Below the pieces are notes generated by a model. The model saw nothing but the letters and a program-made list of their open reading frames with translations. It ran no database searches and was not told the DNA's origin. 64,000 nt of DNA from DASUBV01 sp036510065 (GTDB lineage: Bacteria; Actinomycetota; Actinomycetes; Streptosporangiales; Streptosporangiaceae). The position numbers and the translations under genes were made by a program. Positions 7,588-16,287 of the stretch are shown piece after piece; positions within the stretch are counted from its first letter, which is position 1; every line of letters begins with the position of its first letter. Location of the stretch: positions 1 through 64,000 of the forward strand of contig DATCEO010000230.1 in assembly GCA_036510065.1 (NCBI GenBank), written 5' to 3'.

Positions 7588-9036
7588 CTAGCGGTACTGC
7601 GGGGCCGGGTACACGACCGTCTTGGGCTCGGTGAAGGTCTCCATCGGGTAGCGGCCGCCGACCCGGCCCCGGCCGCTGACGCTTCCGGCCCGGCCGCCGA
7701 ACGGCAGGTGCGATTCCCAGAGGTTCGTCGAGGCGTTGATGTTGACCCAGCCGGCCCTGGCCCGCTCGGCGAAGGCCAGGCCGCGCTCCAGGTCCGAGGT
7801 GAAGATCGCCGCGGTCAGGCCGTACGGCGAGGCGTTGGTCAGCTCCAGTGCCTCCTGCGCCGAGGCCACCTCCACGACCGGCACGACCGGCCCAAAGGTC
7901 TCCTCACGCTCGATGGCCATGCCGGGGGTGACCCCGTCCAGCACGGTCGGCTCCACGTACAGCCGGGTCGGGAAGTCCTCGGCGCGGTGGCCGCCGTAGC
8001 AGACCCGCGCGCCGCCGGCCAGCGCGTCGGCGACGTGCCGGTCGAACTTGGCTGCGGTCGGCTCATTGTTCAGCGGACCCATGTTGGTCCCGGCGTCGAA
8101 CGGGTCACCCAGCCGGATTCCGTCCCGGGTAGCCGCGACCACGGCCTCGACGAACTTCGGCCGGATGCTCGCCTCGACCAGGAAGCGCTCGCCCGCGGTG
8201 CAGCTCTGTCCCGCGCACAGGTAGGCGGCCTCCAGGGCGGCGGTCGCGGCCAGCTCCAGGTCGGCGTCGGCCAGCACGACCATCGGACCGTTTCCGCCCA
8301 GCTCCAGGAGCTGGGTCTTGCCCGCGGCACGGGCCGCGACGCTGGCCCCGGTCTCGACCGAGCCGACGAAGCCGACCCCCGCCACCCCGGGGTGGCCAAC
8401 GAGGGCGTCGCCGACCACCGGGCCCGGACCGGACACGAAATTGAAGACGCCGTCGGGCAGCCCCGCGCGGGCGATGACCTCGGTCAGCATGGCGCAGCAG
8501 GCGGTCGTGGTCGGCGCCGGGACCCACACCACGGTGTTGCCGGCCGCCATGGCCGGCGCCAGCACCTCGGCGCCCATCGTGTAGGGCCAGTTCCACGGGC
8601 TGACCACGCCAATGACGCCGAGCGGCACCCGCGCGCTCAGGATCCGGCGGTCCGCCGAGGTGGAGGCGGGCAGCGAGCCGGCCAGCCGCTTGGCGTCCTC
8701 TCCGGCCATCGTGAAGTAGACCCCGAGCTCGTCGACCTCGTCCAGGGCCTCGGCCAGCGGCTTGCCCTGGTCCCGGGTCAGCACGTCGGCGAGCTGCTCC
8801 CGGTGCACTCCGATGGCCGTGGCGATCTGCTCGCAGTGCCGCGCCCGCTCGAACGGCGACGCGCCAGCCCAGGCCGGGAAGGCCGCCGCGGCGGCCGCCA
8901 CGGCGGCGTCCGCGTCACCGGGACCGCCGATCGCGGTCGAGGCGAAGATCTGGCCCGTCGACGGGCTGCTCGCGGGCGCGGTCCCGAACTCACCCGGCCG
9001 CCAGCCGCCGCCGATGTAGAGCTGATACTCGCGCAC
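7588..9036 (-). CDS. aldehyde dehydrogenase, betaine-aldehyde-dehydrogenase-like
   Basis: NAD(P)-dependent oxidation of an aldehyde to its acid; context suggests betaine aldehyde to glycine betaine. The GTG at 9036 is chosen because AAGGAGAG lies about 8 bases upstream and the product (VREYQLYIGGGWRPGE) begins where the family does, 482 residues. The frame itself is open further upstream without homology. Catalytic residues are present: Asn149 (PWNW), Glu246 (LELGGNGP), Cys279 (AGQSCTAGER). Unusual: the cofactor-binding Lys normally found in the strand TVVLKPAP is Val here (TVVWVPAP, ~172). An IclR gene lies directly upstream on the same strand. Confidence 0.85.
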   Translation of the reverse strand: MREYQLYIGGGWRPGEFGTAPASSPSTGQIFASTAIGGPGDADAAVAAAAAAFPAWAGASPFERARHCEQIATAIGVHREQLADVLTRDQGKPLAEALDEVDELGVYFTMAGEDAKRLAGSLPASTSADRRILSARVPLGVIGVVSPWNWPYTMGAEVLAPAMAAGNTVVWVPAPTTTACCAMLTEVIARAGLPDGVFNFVSGPGPVVGDALVGHPGVAGVGFVGSVETGASVAARAAGKTQLLELGGNGPMVVLADADLELAATAALEAAYLCAGQSCTAGERFLVEASIRPKFVEAVVAATRDGIRLGDPFDAGTNMGPLNNEPTAAKFDRHVADALAGGARVCYGGHRAEDFPTRLYVEPTVLDGVTPGMAIEREETFGPVVPVVEVASAQEALELTNASPYGLTAAIFTSDLERGLAFAERARAGWVNINASTNLWESHLPFGGRAGSVSGRGRVGGRYPMETFTEPKTVVYPAPQYR

Positions 9037-9130
9037 GGCTTCGCCTCTCCTTCGTGACGCCCGCTCGCGGCCGGGCTGATGACCCGCCGCCCGGCGCGGC
9101 CAGGCCGGCGACCCGCCGCTGGTGGGCAGC

Positions 9131-9856
9131 CTACGGGGACGCGCAGAGGCGGCCCAGGTCGGCCAGGGAGTCGGGCCGGAGCCGGAACGCCGGGCCGGAG
9201 ACCGACAGCGCCGCGATGCAGTCACCGGAGCTGTCGAAGACCGGGGCCGCCACTGCGACCAGGCCGTCCTCCAGCTCGCCCACGGCGGTGGCGTAGCCGT
9301 TGGCGCGCACCGCGGCGAGCTCCGCGGCCAGGATGGCGGGGTCGGTAATCGTCTGGTCGGTGTATCGCTCCAGGTGACGGGGGAGCGGTATGGCGCCGTG
9401 GGCCAGCAGCACCTTGCCGTTGGCGACCGCGTGCGGCTGGGTTCGCCGGCCGATCCAGCCGCTGGAGCAGCTGAGGATAAAGGCGGCGGGCACCTCGGCG
9501 ACATTCAGGATGCCGGTCGCGTCCGGCAAGGCCAGGTTGATGGTCTCCCCGGTCTGCCGGGAGAGCTTCTCCATGGCGGGCCGCATCGAGGCCACGAAAT
9601 CGAAGCTGCGCAGCGCCAGCGTCCCGAGCCGGATGGTTTCCAGGCCCAGCCGGTACCGGCGGCCGTGCCGGGATAGCAGCCCGGCCCGCTCCAGCACCGC
9701 GGCCAGCCGGGATGCCGTCGACTTGTGCACCCCGATGATCTGGGCCAGTTCTGTGACGCCCTGCTCCGGCCGGGCGTCATCGAAGCTGGTGAGCAAGGCC
9801 AGGACGCGCTCCGCGGACTGATAAGTTGCGCCCGCCGCAACGACGTTCTCGGACAC
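9131..9856 (-). CDS. IclR-family transcriptional regulator
   Basis: About 241 residues with an N-terminal winged helix (YQSAERVLALLTSF, then GVTELAQIIGVHKSTASRL) and a C-terminal effector domain ending LSVSGPAFRLRPDSL, the usual IclR architecture. The GTG at 9856 (VSENVVAAGATYQSAERV) is preferred because earlier in-frame codons (ATG at 9943) add a stretch without family resemblance, though no strong ribosome site is visible at either. It lies between the ALDH and the divergent nucleotidyltransferase/phosphoesterase/permease genes, so it probably controls this catabolic block. A second IclR lies by the methyltransferase at 31.4 kb. Confidence 0.8.
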   Translation of the reverse strand: MSENVVAAGATYQSAERVLALLTSFDDARPEQGVTELAQIIGVHKSTASRLAAVLERAGLLSRHGRRYRLGLETIRLGTLALRSFDFVASMRPAMEKLSRQTGETINLALPDATGILNVAEVPAAFILSCSSGWIGRRTQPHAVANGKVLLAHGAIPLPRHLERYTDQTITDPAILAAELAAVRANGYATAVGELEDGLVAVAAPVFDSSGDCIAALSVSGPAFRLRPDSLADLGRLCASP

Positions 9857-9936
9857 GCGACAAGGATGTATGCGAACAGTGGCGGTAGTCAACTGCAAGT
9901 AGACGCTTTCTGTCCAGCCTGCGCTGTATTGTGCCG

Positions 9937-9964
9937 TTGACATCCTCCGTCACCGCAGTACCTT
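9937..9964 (+). promoter_or_regulatory. sigma-A-type promoter for nucleotidyltransferase gene
   Basis: TTGACA at 9937-9942, 16-base spacer, TACCTT at 9959-9964. A GGGGAGAG ribosome site follows before the GTG at 9986. Lies in the IclR divergent intergenic region and is a likely target of that regulator. Confidence 0.5.
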
Positions 9965-9985
9965 CTTGTACCGGGGAGAGTAGCC

Positions 9986-10780
9986 GTGGGAACCGAAGCG
10001 TCTGGCCACTCGCCCGTCGTCGGCTCGGCCGACGACCCGCTGCCGGAAGCGCTGAGCCTGGCCCGCGGTGCCGCGGAGGCGGGCCTCGGACTCAAGCTCC
10101 TGGGCGGCCTCGCGGTCCGGGTGATCTGCCCCGACTTCCCGCCGCGGCTGCGCGCGGGCCAGGACATGGACTTCGCCTGCACGGCCAAGACCCGCAAGGA
10201 CGTGGCCGCTTACCTGGAGCGCAGCGGCTGCCAGCCGGACCGGCGATTCAACAACCTCAACGGCGACCGGCAGATGTATTTCAACGCCCCGTCGGGCCGC
10301 CCGATCGACGTGATGGTGGACCGGCTCGTCATGTGTCACACCCTCGATTTCCGGCCGTCGTTCGGAAACCTGCCGTTCACCGTGGACGCCATCGACGTGC
10401 TGCTGTCCAAATTGCAGATTGTCGAGCTGAACGAGAAGGACGTCTGGGATACCTTCCAGCTGCTTTCCGGCGTCCCGGTCGCGGCCGGCGGTGCGGGCGG
10501 CGGGGAGGGCGCCTACCTCGACACCGATCGCTTCGCCAAGCTCGTGGGCGCGGACTGGGGCTGGTGGCGCACCGTGACCGGCAACCTGGCCAAGCTGCCG
10601 ACGCTGGCCGCCGAGAAGCCGCACCTGGTGCCGCAGAACGCGCCCTGCGACGCGCTCGCGCAGGCCCGGCGCCTGCAGGAGGTGGCCGATGCTGCACCGA
10701 AGGGGGCCAAATGGAAGATGCGCGCCAGGATGGGTGACCGGGTCCGCTGGTATGAGCTGCCGGAAGAAGTGGACCATTGA
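9986..10780 (+). CDS. nucleotidyltransferase-fold protein
   Basis: 264 residues from a GTG with GGGGAGAG upstream. The pattern LKLLGGLAVRVICP followed by RAGQDMDFACTAKTRKDV resembles the GG(x)...DxD core of minimal nucleotidyltransferases of the AbiEii/DUF1814 type: a glycine-rich loop, then acidic residues in QDMDF. A later helical part (LLSKLQIVELNEKDVWD) also fits that group. No antitoxin partner is visible, so I do not call a toxin system. It is first in a run toward the metallophosphoesterase and the permease; a catabolic or regulatory nucleotide role is conceivable but unproven. Confidence 0.6.
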   Translation: MGTEASGHSPVVGSADDPLPEALSLARGAAEAGLGLKLLGGLAVRVICPDFPPRLRAGQDMDFACTAKTRKDVAAYLERSGCQPDRRFNNLNGDRQMYFNAPSGRPIDVMVDRLVMCHTLDFRPSFGNLPFTVDAIDVLLSKLQIVELNEKDVWDTFQLLSGVPVAAGGAGGGEGAYLDTDRFAKLVGADWGWWRTVTGNLAKLPTLAAEKPHLVPQNAPCDALAQARRLQEVADAAPKGAKWKMRARMGDRVRWYELPEEVDH

Positions 10781-10822
10781 TCCGAAAAGTACAGATAATT
10801 CCGATAACTCACATAGAAGCGC

Positions 10823-10851
10823 TTGACGCCCGGTTGCACCGGATGCTACAC
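10823..10851 (+). promoter_or_regulatory. candidate promoter for metallophosphoesterase gene
   Basis: TTGACG at 10823-10828, a 17-base spacer and CTACAC at 10846-10851, about 40 bases before the ATG at 10890. The surrounding 10781-10850 stretch is noticeably A/T-rich for this window. Confidence 0.4.
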
Positions 10852-10889
10852 CGTTGCACAGCAAGCTCAGCAAAGGTTCTGGTGCACCC

Positions 10890-11831
10890 ATGAAGATTTT
10901 TTTTGCCACCGATGTCCACGGCTCTGAGGTCTGCTGGCGAAAGTTCCTCAACGCCGCGGCCTTCTACAAGGCCGACCTCGTGGTGCTCGGCGGCGATGTC
11001 ACCGGCAAGGCGATGGTTCCGGTGGTGGCGCACAACGGCTACTGGCAGGTCACGGTGCGCGGTCAGACGCACCGGCTGGACACCCGCGAGGAGCTGGAGG
11101 CGATGCTGACGCGGATCCGCAACAGCGGCTTCTACCCGGCCATGGTCACCCCCGACGAGCTCCGGCACCTGAGCCAGGAGGAGGGCGCGGTGGACCGCCG
11201 GTTCACCGTCGAGATGATCAACTCGCTGGACCGCTGGCTGGACATGGCGGACGGCAAGCTCCGCGGCGGTGACATCCCGTGCATCCTCAACGGCGGCAAC
11301 GACGATATCTGGGAAATCGACGATGTCATCGAGTCCTCGCCGTGCGTGAGCTTCGGCGAGGCCAAGGCGCTGGATCTCGGCGGCGGCTTCCACATGGTCT
11401 CGATGGGCTGGACCAACCCGACGCCGTGGGACACCTTCCGGGAAGCCCCGGAGCCCGAGCTGGCGGCCAAGATCGAGACCGTCGTGGCCAAGCTGCCCGA
11501 CATGGAGCGCACGATCTTCAACTTCCACGCCCCGCCCTACGGGACCGGGCTGGATGAGGCCCCGGCGCTGGACTCCTCCCTGCGCCCGACGCATGGCGGG
11601 GCCGTGATGAAGGCCGTGGGCTCCACTGCGGTCCGCGACGCCATTCTCAAGCATCAGCCCCTGCTGTCGCTGCATGGTCACATCCATGAGAGCAGGGGCA
11701 TCAAGCGGATGAACCGGACGCTGGCCATCAACCCCGGCAGCGTCTACGGCGATGGGGTGCTCCAGGGCGCGGTGATCGACCTGGACCCCAAGAAGGGAAA
11801 GGTCGCCAAGTACATCCTCGTGAACGGCTGA
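10890..11831 (+). CDS. metallophosphoesterase (calcineurin-like)
   Basis: 313 residues beginning MKIFFATDVHGSEVCW. An upstream in-frame ATG at 10854 would add 12 residues without family resemblance. Metal ligands of the calcineurin-like fold are visible: DVH (Asp8, His10), GGDVTG (Asp36), a GNHD variant in LNGGNDDIW, and LSLHGHIHESRG near residue 260. It hydrolyses a phosphate ester with two metal ions; the substrate is unknown. The ~80 residues after GGD are an insertion not typical of small phosphodiesterases. Precedes the permease by 161 bp on the same strand. Confidence 0.75.
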   Translation: MKIFFATDVHGSEVCWRKFLNAAAFYKADLVVLGGDVTGKAMVPVVAHNGYWQVTVRGQTHRLDTREELEAMLTRIRNSGFYPAMVTPDELRHLSQEEGAVDRRFTVEMINSLDRWLDMADGKLRGGDIPCILNGGNDDIWEIDDVIESSPCVSFGEAKALDLGGGFHMVSMGWTNPTPWDTFREAPEPELAAKIETVVAKLPDMERTIFNFHAPPYGTGLDEAPALDSSLRPTHGGAVMKAVGSTAVRDAILKHQPLLSLHGHIHESRGIKRMNRTLAINPGSVYGDGVLQGAVIDLDPKKGKVAKYILVNG

Positions 11832-11992
11832 CCCCGGCCCGGCTCTGGGGGAACAGAGCGAGCTTGCCGTCCGGGCGAAGCAGCAGAACCGGCCAGCGCT
11901 GACGCGACGGTGCGCGGAAGTCTCGGCTTACGGGGGGAACCCCAATCGGGCTGCCCAGGGGCCCCTGGCAGTCCATGAGTTGAGAGGTAAAG

Positions 11993-13627
11993 ATGGCGAC
12001 GGAATCTATCGGAGAGACTCCGACACTGTTCCTGAGAAAGGCGACCGGCCTCGTCCGCGGCTGGTCGGTGCGCGACTCGATGATCTACGCCTGCCTGGCG
12101 ACCAATGTGATCACGCTGGGGATCTACGAATTTTCCTTTCAGTCGTTTATCCCCAAGGGTCAGCTGTTGACCTCGATCCTCATCTCGGCGGTCTGGGTGT
12201 CGTTCCTGGTGATCGCCTACGCCGGGCTGATCGTCACCATCCCGCGAGCGGGCGGAGACTACGTCTGGCAGAGCCGCATCCTGGGCAGCGGCCTCGGCTT
12301 CGTGATGGCCGCCACCGGGTGGTGGTTCATCCTGTGGCTCTGGGCCCCGATCTACGGCAACATCCTGTCGGTCGAGCTGTTCCAGCCGCTGTGGGCCACG
12401 CTCGGTGATCCGGGCGGGGCGGCCTTCTTCGCCACCAAGAACGGCATCTTCGTGGTCTGCCTGATCACGATCGCGCTGGCCGGCATCCTGGTCTCGATCG
12501 GCATGGCCGGCTACGCGCGCATCCAGAAGTGGTGCTTCTACGCTGGCCTGGTCGGCTTCACGGTGATCGTGGTCCTGCTGCTCATCAAGAGCCACACGAG
12601 CTTCGTGTCGTCCTTCAACTTCGAGTCCCACAAGATCTTCGGCGTGAGCAACGCCTACGCCAAGACCAACGCGGGCGCACTCAAGGCCGGCTACGTCTCG
12701 CCGGCCTTCGGGTTCAGCCCGATCGGCGCCAGCATGCTGCTGGTCCCGATGATGATGTTCTACATCCTGTGGCCCAACTGGGGCTCGACCCTGTACGGCG
12801 AGATCCGCGGCGCCAGTGACTTCAAGCGCGTGTTCGCCGGCATGTTCTCCGGCCTGTGGATCACGGTCATCCTGTCGGTCGTCTTCCTGCTGGTCGTGGC
12901 CAAGACGTTCGGCACCGCCTTCTACAACAACGCCAACGCCCTGTACTGGACCGCCTTCTACTCCGGCGGCAAGGTCAGCTCGCCGATTCCGATCTGGCCC
13001 TACCCGGTGATGTTCGCCGGCTGGCTCATCCACAACACCGCGTTCCAGGTCGCGCTGATCCTCTTGATGGCCCTGTGGTTCATCGGCTGGGTCGGGACGC
13101 TGTTCCTGTCCTCGACCCGGGTCATCTTCGCGGCCGCCTTCGACCGGGTCCTGCCCGACCGGGCCGCCGAGGTGTCGGAGAAGCGCAAGGTGCCGTTCTA
13201 CTCGCTGGTGCTGATGCTGCTTCCCGCCGTGGCACTGAGCGCGGTGTACGCGTACTCCCTCAAGTTCGAGACTTACACGCTCGACGCCACGCTGGTCATC
13301 GCGATCACGTACTTCTTCAGCGCGATCGCGGTGGTGGTGCTGCCCTGGCGCAAGCCCGACCTGTGGCGCGCGTCCCCGGCTAGCCGGATCAAGATCTTCG
13401 GCGTCCAGATCGTCCCGCTGGCCGGCTGGGTCACCATCGGGCTGCTCGGCTACAACCTCTACGAGTGGTTCACCAACTCCGCCTACGGCGTGAACAACAA
13501 GTCCTCGCTGCTGTTCATGCTGGCTCTGTACATCCTGGCGATCATCGTCTACACGGTCGCGTACTTTGTCCGCAAGCGGCAGGGCATCGACCTTCGCCTG
13601 ATCAACAAGGAGATCCCGGTCGAGTAG
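11993..13627 (+). CDS. APC-superfamily amino acid/amine permease
   Basis: 544 residues with about a dozen hydrophobic segments, e.g. ISAVWVSFLVIAYAGLIVTI, FVVCLITIALAGILVSIGMA and a final LLFMLALYILAIIVYTVAYF, ending in a short charged tail. The N-terminal region with IPRAGGDYVWQSRI is the APC consensus around the first helices. It likely imports a quaternary amine or amino acid for the enzymes that follow (dimethylglycine/sarcosine dehydrogenase). It is not a BCCT-type betaine carrier, so betaine itself is not assured. Inner membrane. Confidence 0.8.
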   Translation: MATESIGETPTLFLRKATGLVRGWSVRDSMIYACLATNVITLGIYEFSFQSFIPKGQLLTSILISAVWVSFLVIAYAGLIVTIPRAGGDYVWQSRILGSGLGFVMAATGWWFILWLWAPIYGNILSVELFQPLWATLGDPGGAAFFATKNGIFVVCLITIALAGILVSIGMAGYARIQKWCFYAGLVGFTVIVVLLLIKSHTSFVSSFNFESHKIFGVSNAYAKTNAGALKAGYVSPAFGFSPIGASMLLVPMMMFYILWPNWGSTLYGEIRGASDFKRVFAGMFSGLWITVILSVVFLLVVAKTFGTAFYNNANALYWTAFYSGGKVSSPIPIWPYPVMFAGWLIHNTAFQVALILLMALWFIGWVGTLFLSSTRVIFAAAFDRVLPDRAAEVSEKRKVPFYSLVLMLLPAVALSAVYAYSLKFETYTLDATLVIAITYFFSAIAVVVLPWRKPDLWRASPASRIKIFGVQIVPLAGWVTIGLLGYNLYEWFTNSAYGVNNKSSLLFMLALYILAIIVYTVAYFVRKRQGIDLRLINKEIPVE

Positions 13628-13690
13628 CAGGACCCGTTCGGCCCGGCCAGGATCCGCGTTAGCCCGCGGGTCCTGGCCGGTGGCAAATAG

Positions 13691-13750
13691 GCAGCACGGC
13701 AGTTCGCAGCACGGCAGTGCGTAACACGGCAGCGCGCAACACCGTAGATT
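13691..13750 (+). repeat. four tandem 15-bp repeats upstream of dehydrogenase gene
   Basis: Unit GCAGCACGGCAGTTC at 13691-13705, followed by three degenerate copies at 13706-13720, 13721-13735 and 13736-13750. They lie immediately before the ribosome site of the dimethylglycine dehydrogenase gene. Could bind a regulator or be a neutral slippage product. Confidence 0.7.
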
Positions 13751-13766
13751 GGCAGCAAGGGGCTCC

Positions 13767-16286
13767 ATGAACGACATCCCCGGCCGGGCCAGCGCCGTCA
13801 TCATCGGCGCGGGCATCGTCGGCAACAGCCTGGCCTTCCACCTCGCCCGGCTCGGCTGGACGCAGATCGTCATGGTAGACAAGGGGCCGATGCCCAACCC
13901 CGGCGGCTCGACCGGCCACGCGTCCAACTTCATCTTCCCGATCGAGTACTCCAAGATGATGATGGAGCTCACCCGCGACAGCACCGAGCAGTACTCCGAG
14001 CTCGGCGTCTTCACGCAGAGCGGCGGCATCGAGGTGGCCCGCACCCCGGAGCGGATGACCGAGCTGCGCAGGCGCTGCACGGCGGCCAAGGCGTGGGGCA
14101 TCCCCGCCCGGCTGGTAACTCCGGCCGAGGTCAGCAAGCTCGTTCCCTATCTCGATGAGTCCGTGATCCTCGGCGGGGCGCACTTCCCGACCGTCGGCGT
14201 CGTCGACTCGCTGCGGGCGGGCACGCTGATGCGCGAGCAGGCCCAGCAGCTTGACGCGCTCACGGTCCTGGCCGGCACCGAGGTCCTCGGCATCGACAAG
14301 GCGGCCGATGGCCGGCTCAGCGGGGTGCGCACCAGCCGGGGCGACATCGCCACCGACGTGGCGGCGATCTGCTGCGGCGTCTGGAGCCCGCGGATCGCGG
14401 CCATGGCCGGGGCGCGGATCCCGCTCACGCCGATCATGCACCAGATGATCAGCGTGGGGCCTATCCCGCTGTTCGCCGACACCGCCGGGGAGATCGAGTA
14501 CCCGATCGTCCGGGACGTCGACACCAACATGTACGAGCGCCAGCATGGCGGCGACATGGAGGTGGGCTCCTACGCGCACCGGCCGATCATCGTCGCGCCC
14601 GACGACATCCCCTCCAACGAGGAGGCCGTGCTGTCGCCCACCGAGATGCCGTTCACGCAGGACGACTTCGACCCCCAGCTGTTGCAGGCTCTGGAGCTGA
14701 TGCCCGAGCTACTGGGTGACGAGCGGGTAGGGATCCGTTATTCCATTAATGGCCTGATTTCCATGACTCCCGACGGGCATCCGGCGCTGGGCGAGACGCC
14801 CGAGGTGCCCGGCCTGTGGGCGGTGGCGGCGAGCTGGATCAAGGAGGGGCCAGGCATCGGCCGCGCGGTGGCCGAGTGGATGAGCGGCGTGCCGCCGCAG
14901 GTCGACATCCGCGAGGCCGACATCGCCCGCTTCTACCCCCACCAGCGCACCAACGCGCACGTGGTGGCCCGCGCCCGCGAGGGCTTTAACAAGATGTACG
15001 GGATCGTGCATCCGGCCGAGCAGTGGGAGTCGGGACGGCCGCTGCGGCTGGGGCCGGCCTACGACCGGCAGCGTGAGCTGGGCGCCGTCTTCGTCGAGAC
15101 CGCCGGCTGGGAACGGCCGAACTGGTACGCCTCGAACGAGGAGCTGCTGGACCGCTACGCGGGCCGCCTGATGGAGCGGACCGGCGAGTGGGAGTCACGC
15201 TGGTGGTCGCCGATCATCAACGCCGAGCACCTGGCCATGCGGGACGCCGCGGGCCTGGTGGACCTGTCGGCGTTCGCCGTCTTCGACGTGGCCGGCCCCG
15301 GCGCCCTGGCCGCCGTCCAGTCGGTGGCGGTCTCGCAGCTGGACGTGGCGGTGGGCCGGGTCGTGTACACCTCGCTGCTGGACGAGGCGGGCGGCTTCGT
15401 CGGGGACCTGACCATCATGCGGCTGGGGCCGTCCCGGTTCCGGGTGGTCACCGGCGGCGCGACCGGGATGAGCGACCTGAAGTGGTTCGCCGATCACCTG
15501 CCGCCCGACGGGACGGCCACGATCACCGACCTGACCTCGGCCTGGACGACGCTCGGCCTGTGGGGCCCGCGCGCCCGCGACATCCTGGCCGCCGTGACGC
15601 CCGACGACGTCTCGCCCGCCCGGTTCGCGTTCGGCGCCTGCCGGGAGATCGAGCTGGGCGGCGCCACCGTGCTGGCCTCGCGCATCTCCTACGTCGGCGA
15701 GCTCGGCTGGGAGCTGTACGCGCCAATCGAGCTGGGAGCCAGGATCTGGGACACGCTGTGGGCCGCGGGCCAGCCTAGCGGCCTGGTGCCGGTGGGGATC
15801 GGCGTCTACGGCACCACGGGCCGGCTGGAGAAGGGTTACCGCGCCTATGGCGCCGAGCTGGACGGCGACTACACCATCGTCGAAGCCGGCATGGCCCGGC
15901 CCAAGGTGAAGGCGCAGGACTTCGTGGGCAAGGCCGCCTACCTGGAGCAGCGCGCGGCGCCCCCGGCGGCCGTGCTGTGCACGCTGGCCGTGGACGACCA
16001 CGCGTCGGCCTCCGGTGAGCTCCGGTACATGCTCGGCGGCGAGCCGATCCTGACCCCCGGCGGCGAGCCGCTGATCGACGCCCGGGGCCGCCATTCCTAC
16101 GTCACCAGCGCCGGCTCGGGCCCGTCGGTGGGCAAGCACCTGCTGATGGCCTACCTGCCCCCCGAGCAGGCGGCCGAGGGCACCGCGCTGGCGGTGGAGT
16201 ACCTCGGCGAGCGCTACCCCGTGACGGTGGCCGTGGCCGGCTCGACCCCGCTGTTCGACCCGGCTAACGACCGGGTCCGGAGCTGA
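13767..16286 (+). CDS. dimethylglycine/sarcosine dehydrogenase-like flavoprotein (FAD domain fused to GcvT)
   Basis: 839 residues. N-terminal FAD oxidoreductase domain with VIIGAGIVGNSLAFHLA (11-27) and His51 in GGSTGHASN, equivalent to the covalent-FAD histidine of dimethylglycine dehydrogenase. Then the FAO_M linker, and from about residue 430 a GcvT-like tetrahydrofolate-binding domain (YVGELGWELYAPIELG, then KGYRAYGAELDGD). Demethylates dimethylglycine or sarcosine, passing electrons to ETF and the C1 unit to THF as methylene-THF or releasing formaldehyde. The ATG at 13767 is preferred over the TTG at 13749 because of AAGGGG upstream. One base separates its stop from etfB, forming an operon. 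Confidence 0.85.
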   Translation: MNDIPGRASAVIIGAGIVGNSLAFHLARLGWTQIVMVDKGPMPNPGGSTGHASNFIFPIEYSKMMMELTRDSTEQYSELGVFTQSGGIEVARTPERMTELRRRCTAAKAWGIPARLVTPAEVSKLVPYLDESVILGGAHFPTVGVVDSLRAGTLMREQAQQLDALTVLAGTEVLGIDKAADGRLSGVRTSRGDIATDVAAICCGVWSPRIAAMAGARIPLTPIMHQMISVGPIPLFADTAGEIEYPIVRDVDTNMYERQHGGDMEVGSYAHRPIIVAPDDIPSNEEAVLSPTEMPFTQDDFDPQLLQALELMPELLGDERVGIRYSINGLISMTPDGHPALGETPEVPGLWAVAASWIKEGPGIGRAVAEWMSGVPPQVDIREADIARFYPHQRTNAHVVARAREGFNKMYGIVHPAEQWESGRPLRLGPAYDRQRELGAVFVETAGWERPNWYASNEELLDRYAGRLMERTGEWESRWWSPIINAEHLAMRDAAGLVDLSAFAVFDVAGPGALAAVQSVAVSQLDVAVGRVVYTSLLDEAGGFVGDLTIMRLGPSRFRVVTGGATGMSDLKWFADHLPPDGTATITDLTSAWTTLGLWGPRARDILAAVTPDDVSPARFAFGACREIELGGATVLASRISYVGELGWELYAPIELGARIWDTLWAAGQPSGLVPVGIGVYGTTGRLEKGYRAYGAELDGDYTIVEAGMARPKVKAQDFVGKAAYLEQRAAPPAAVLCTLAVDDHASASGELRYMLGGEPILTPGGEPLIDARGRHSYVTSAGSGPSVGKHLLMAYLPPEQAAEGTALAVEYLGERYPVTVAVAGSTPLFDPANDRVRS

Positions 16287-16287
16287 C

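Noticed and set aside
9986..10780. AbiEii-type toxin-antitoxin system
   Set aside because: The protein has a nucleotidyltransferase-like core but no adjacent antitoxin gene and sits in a catabolic run.
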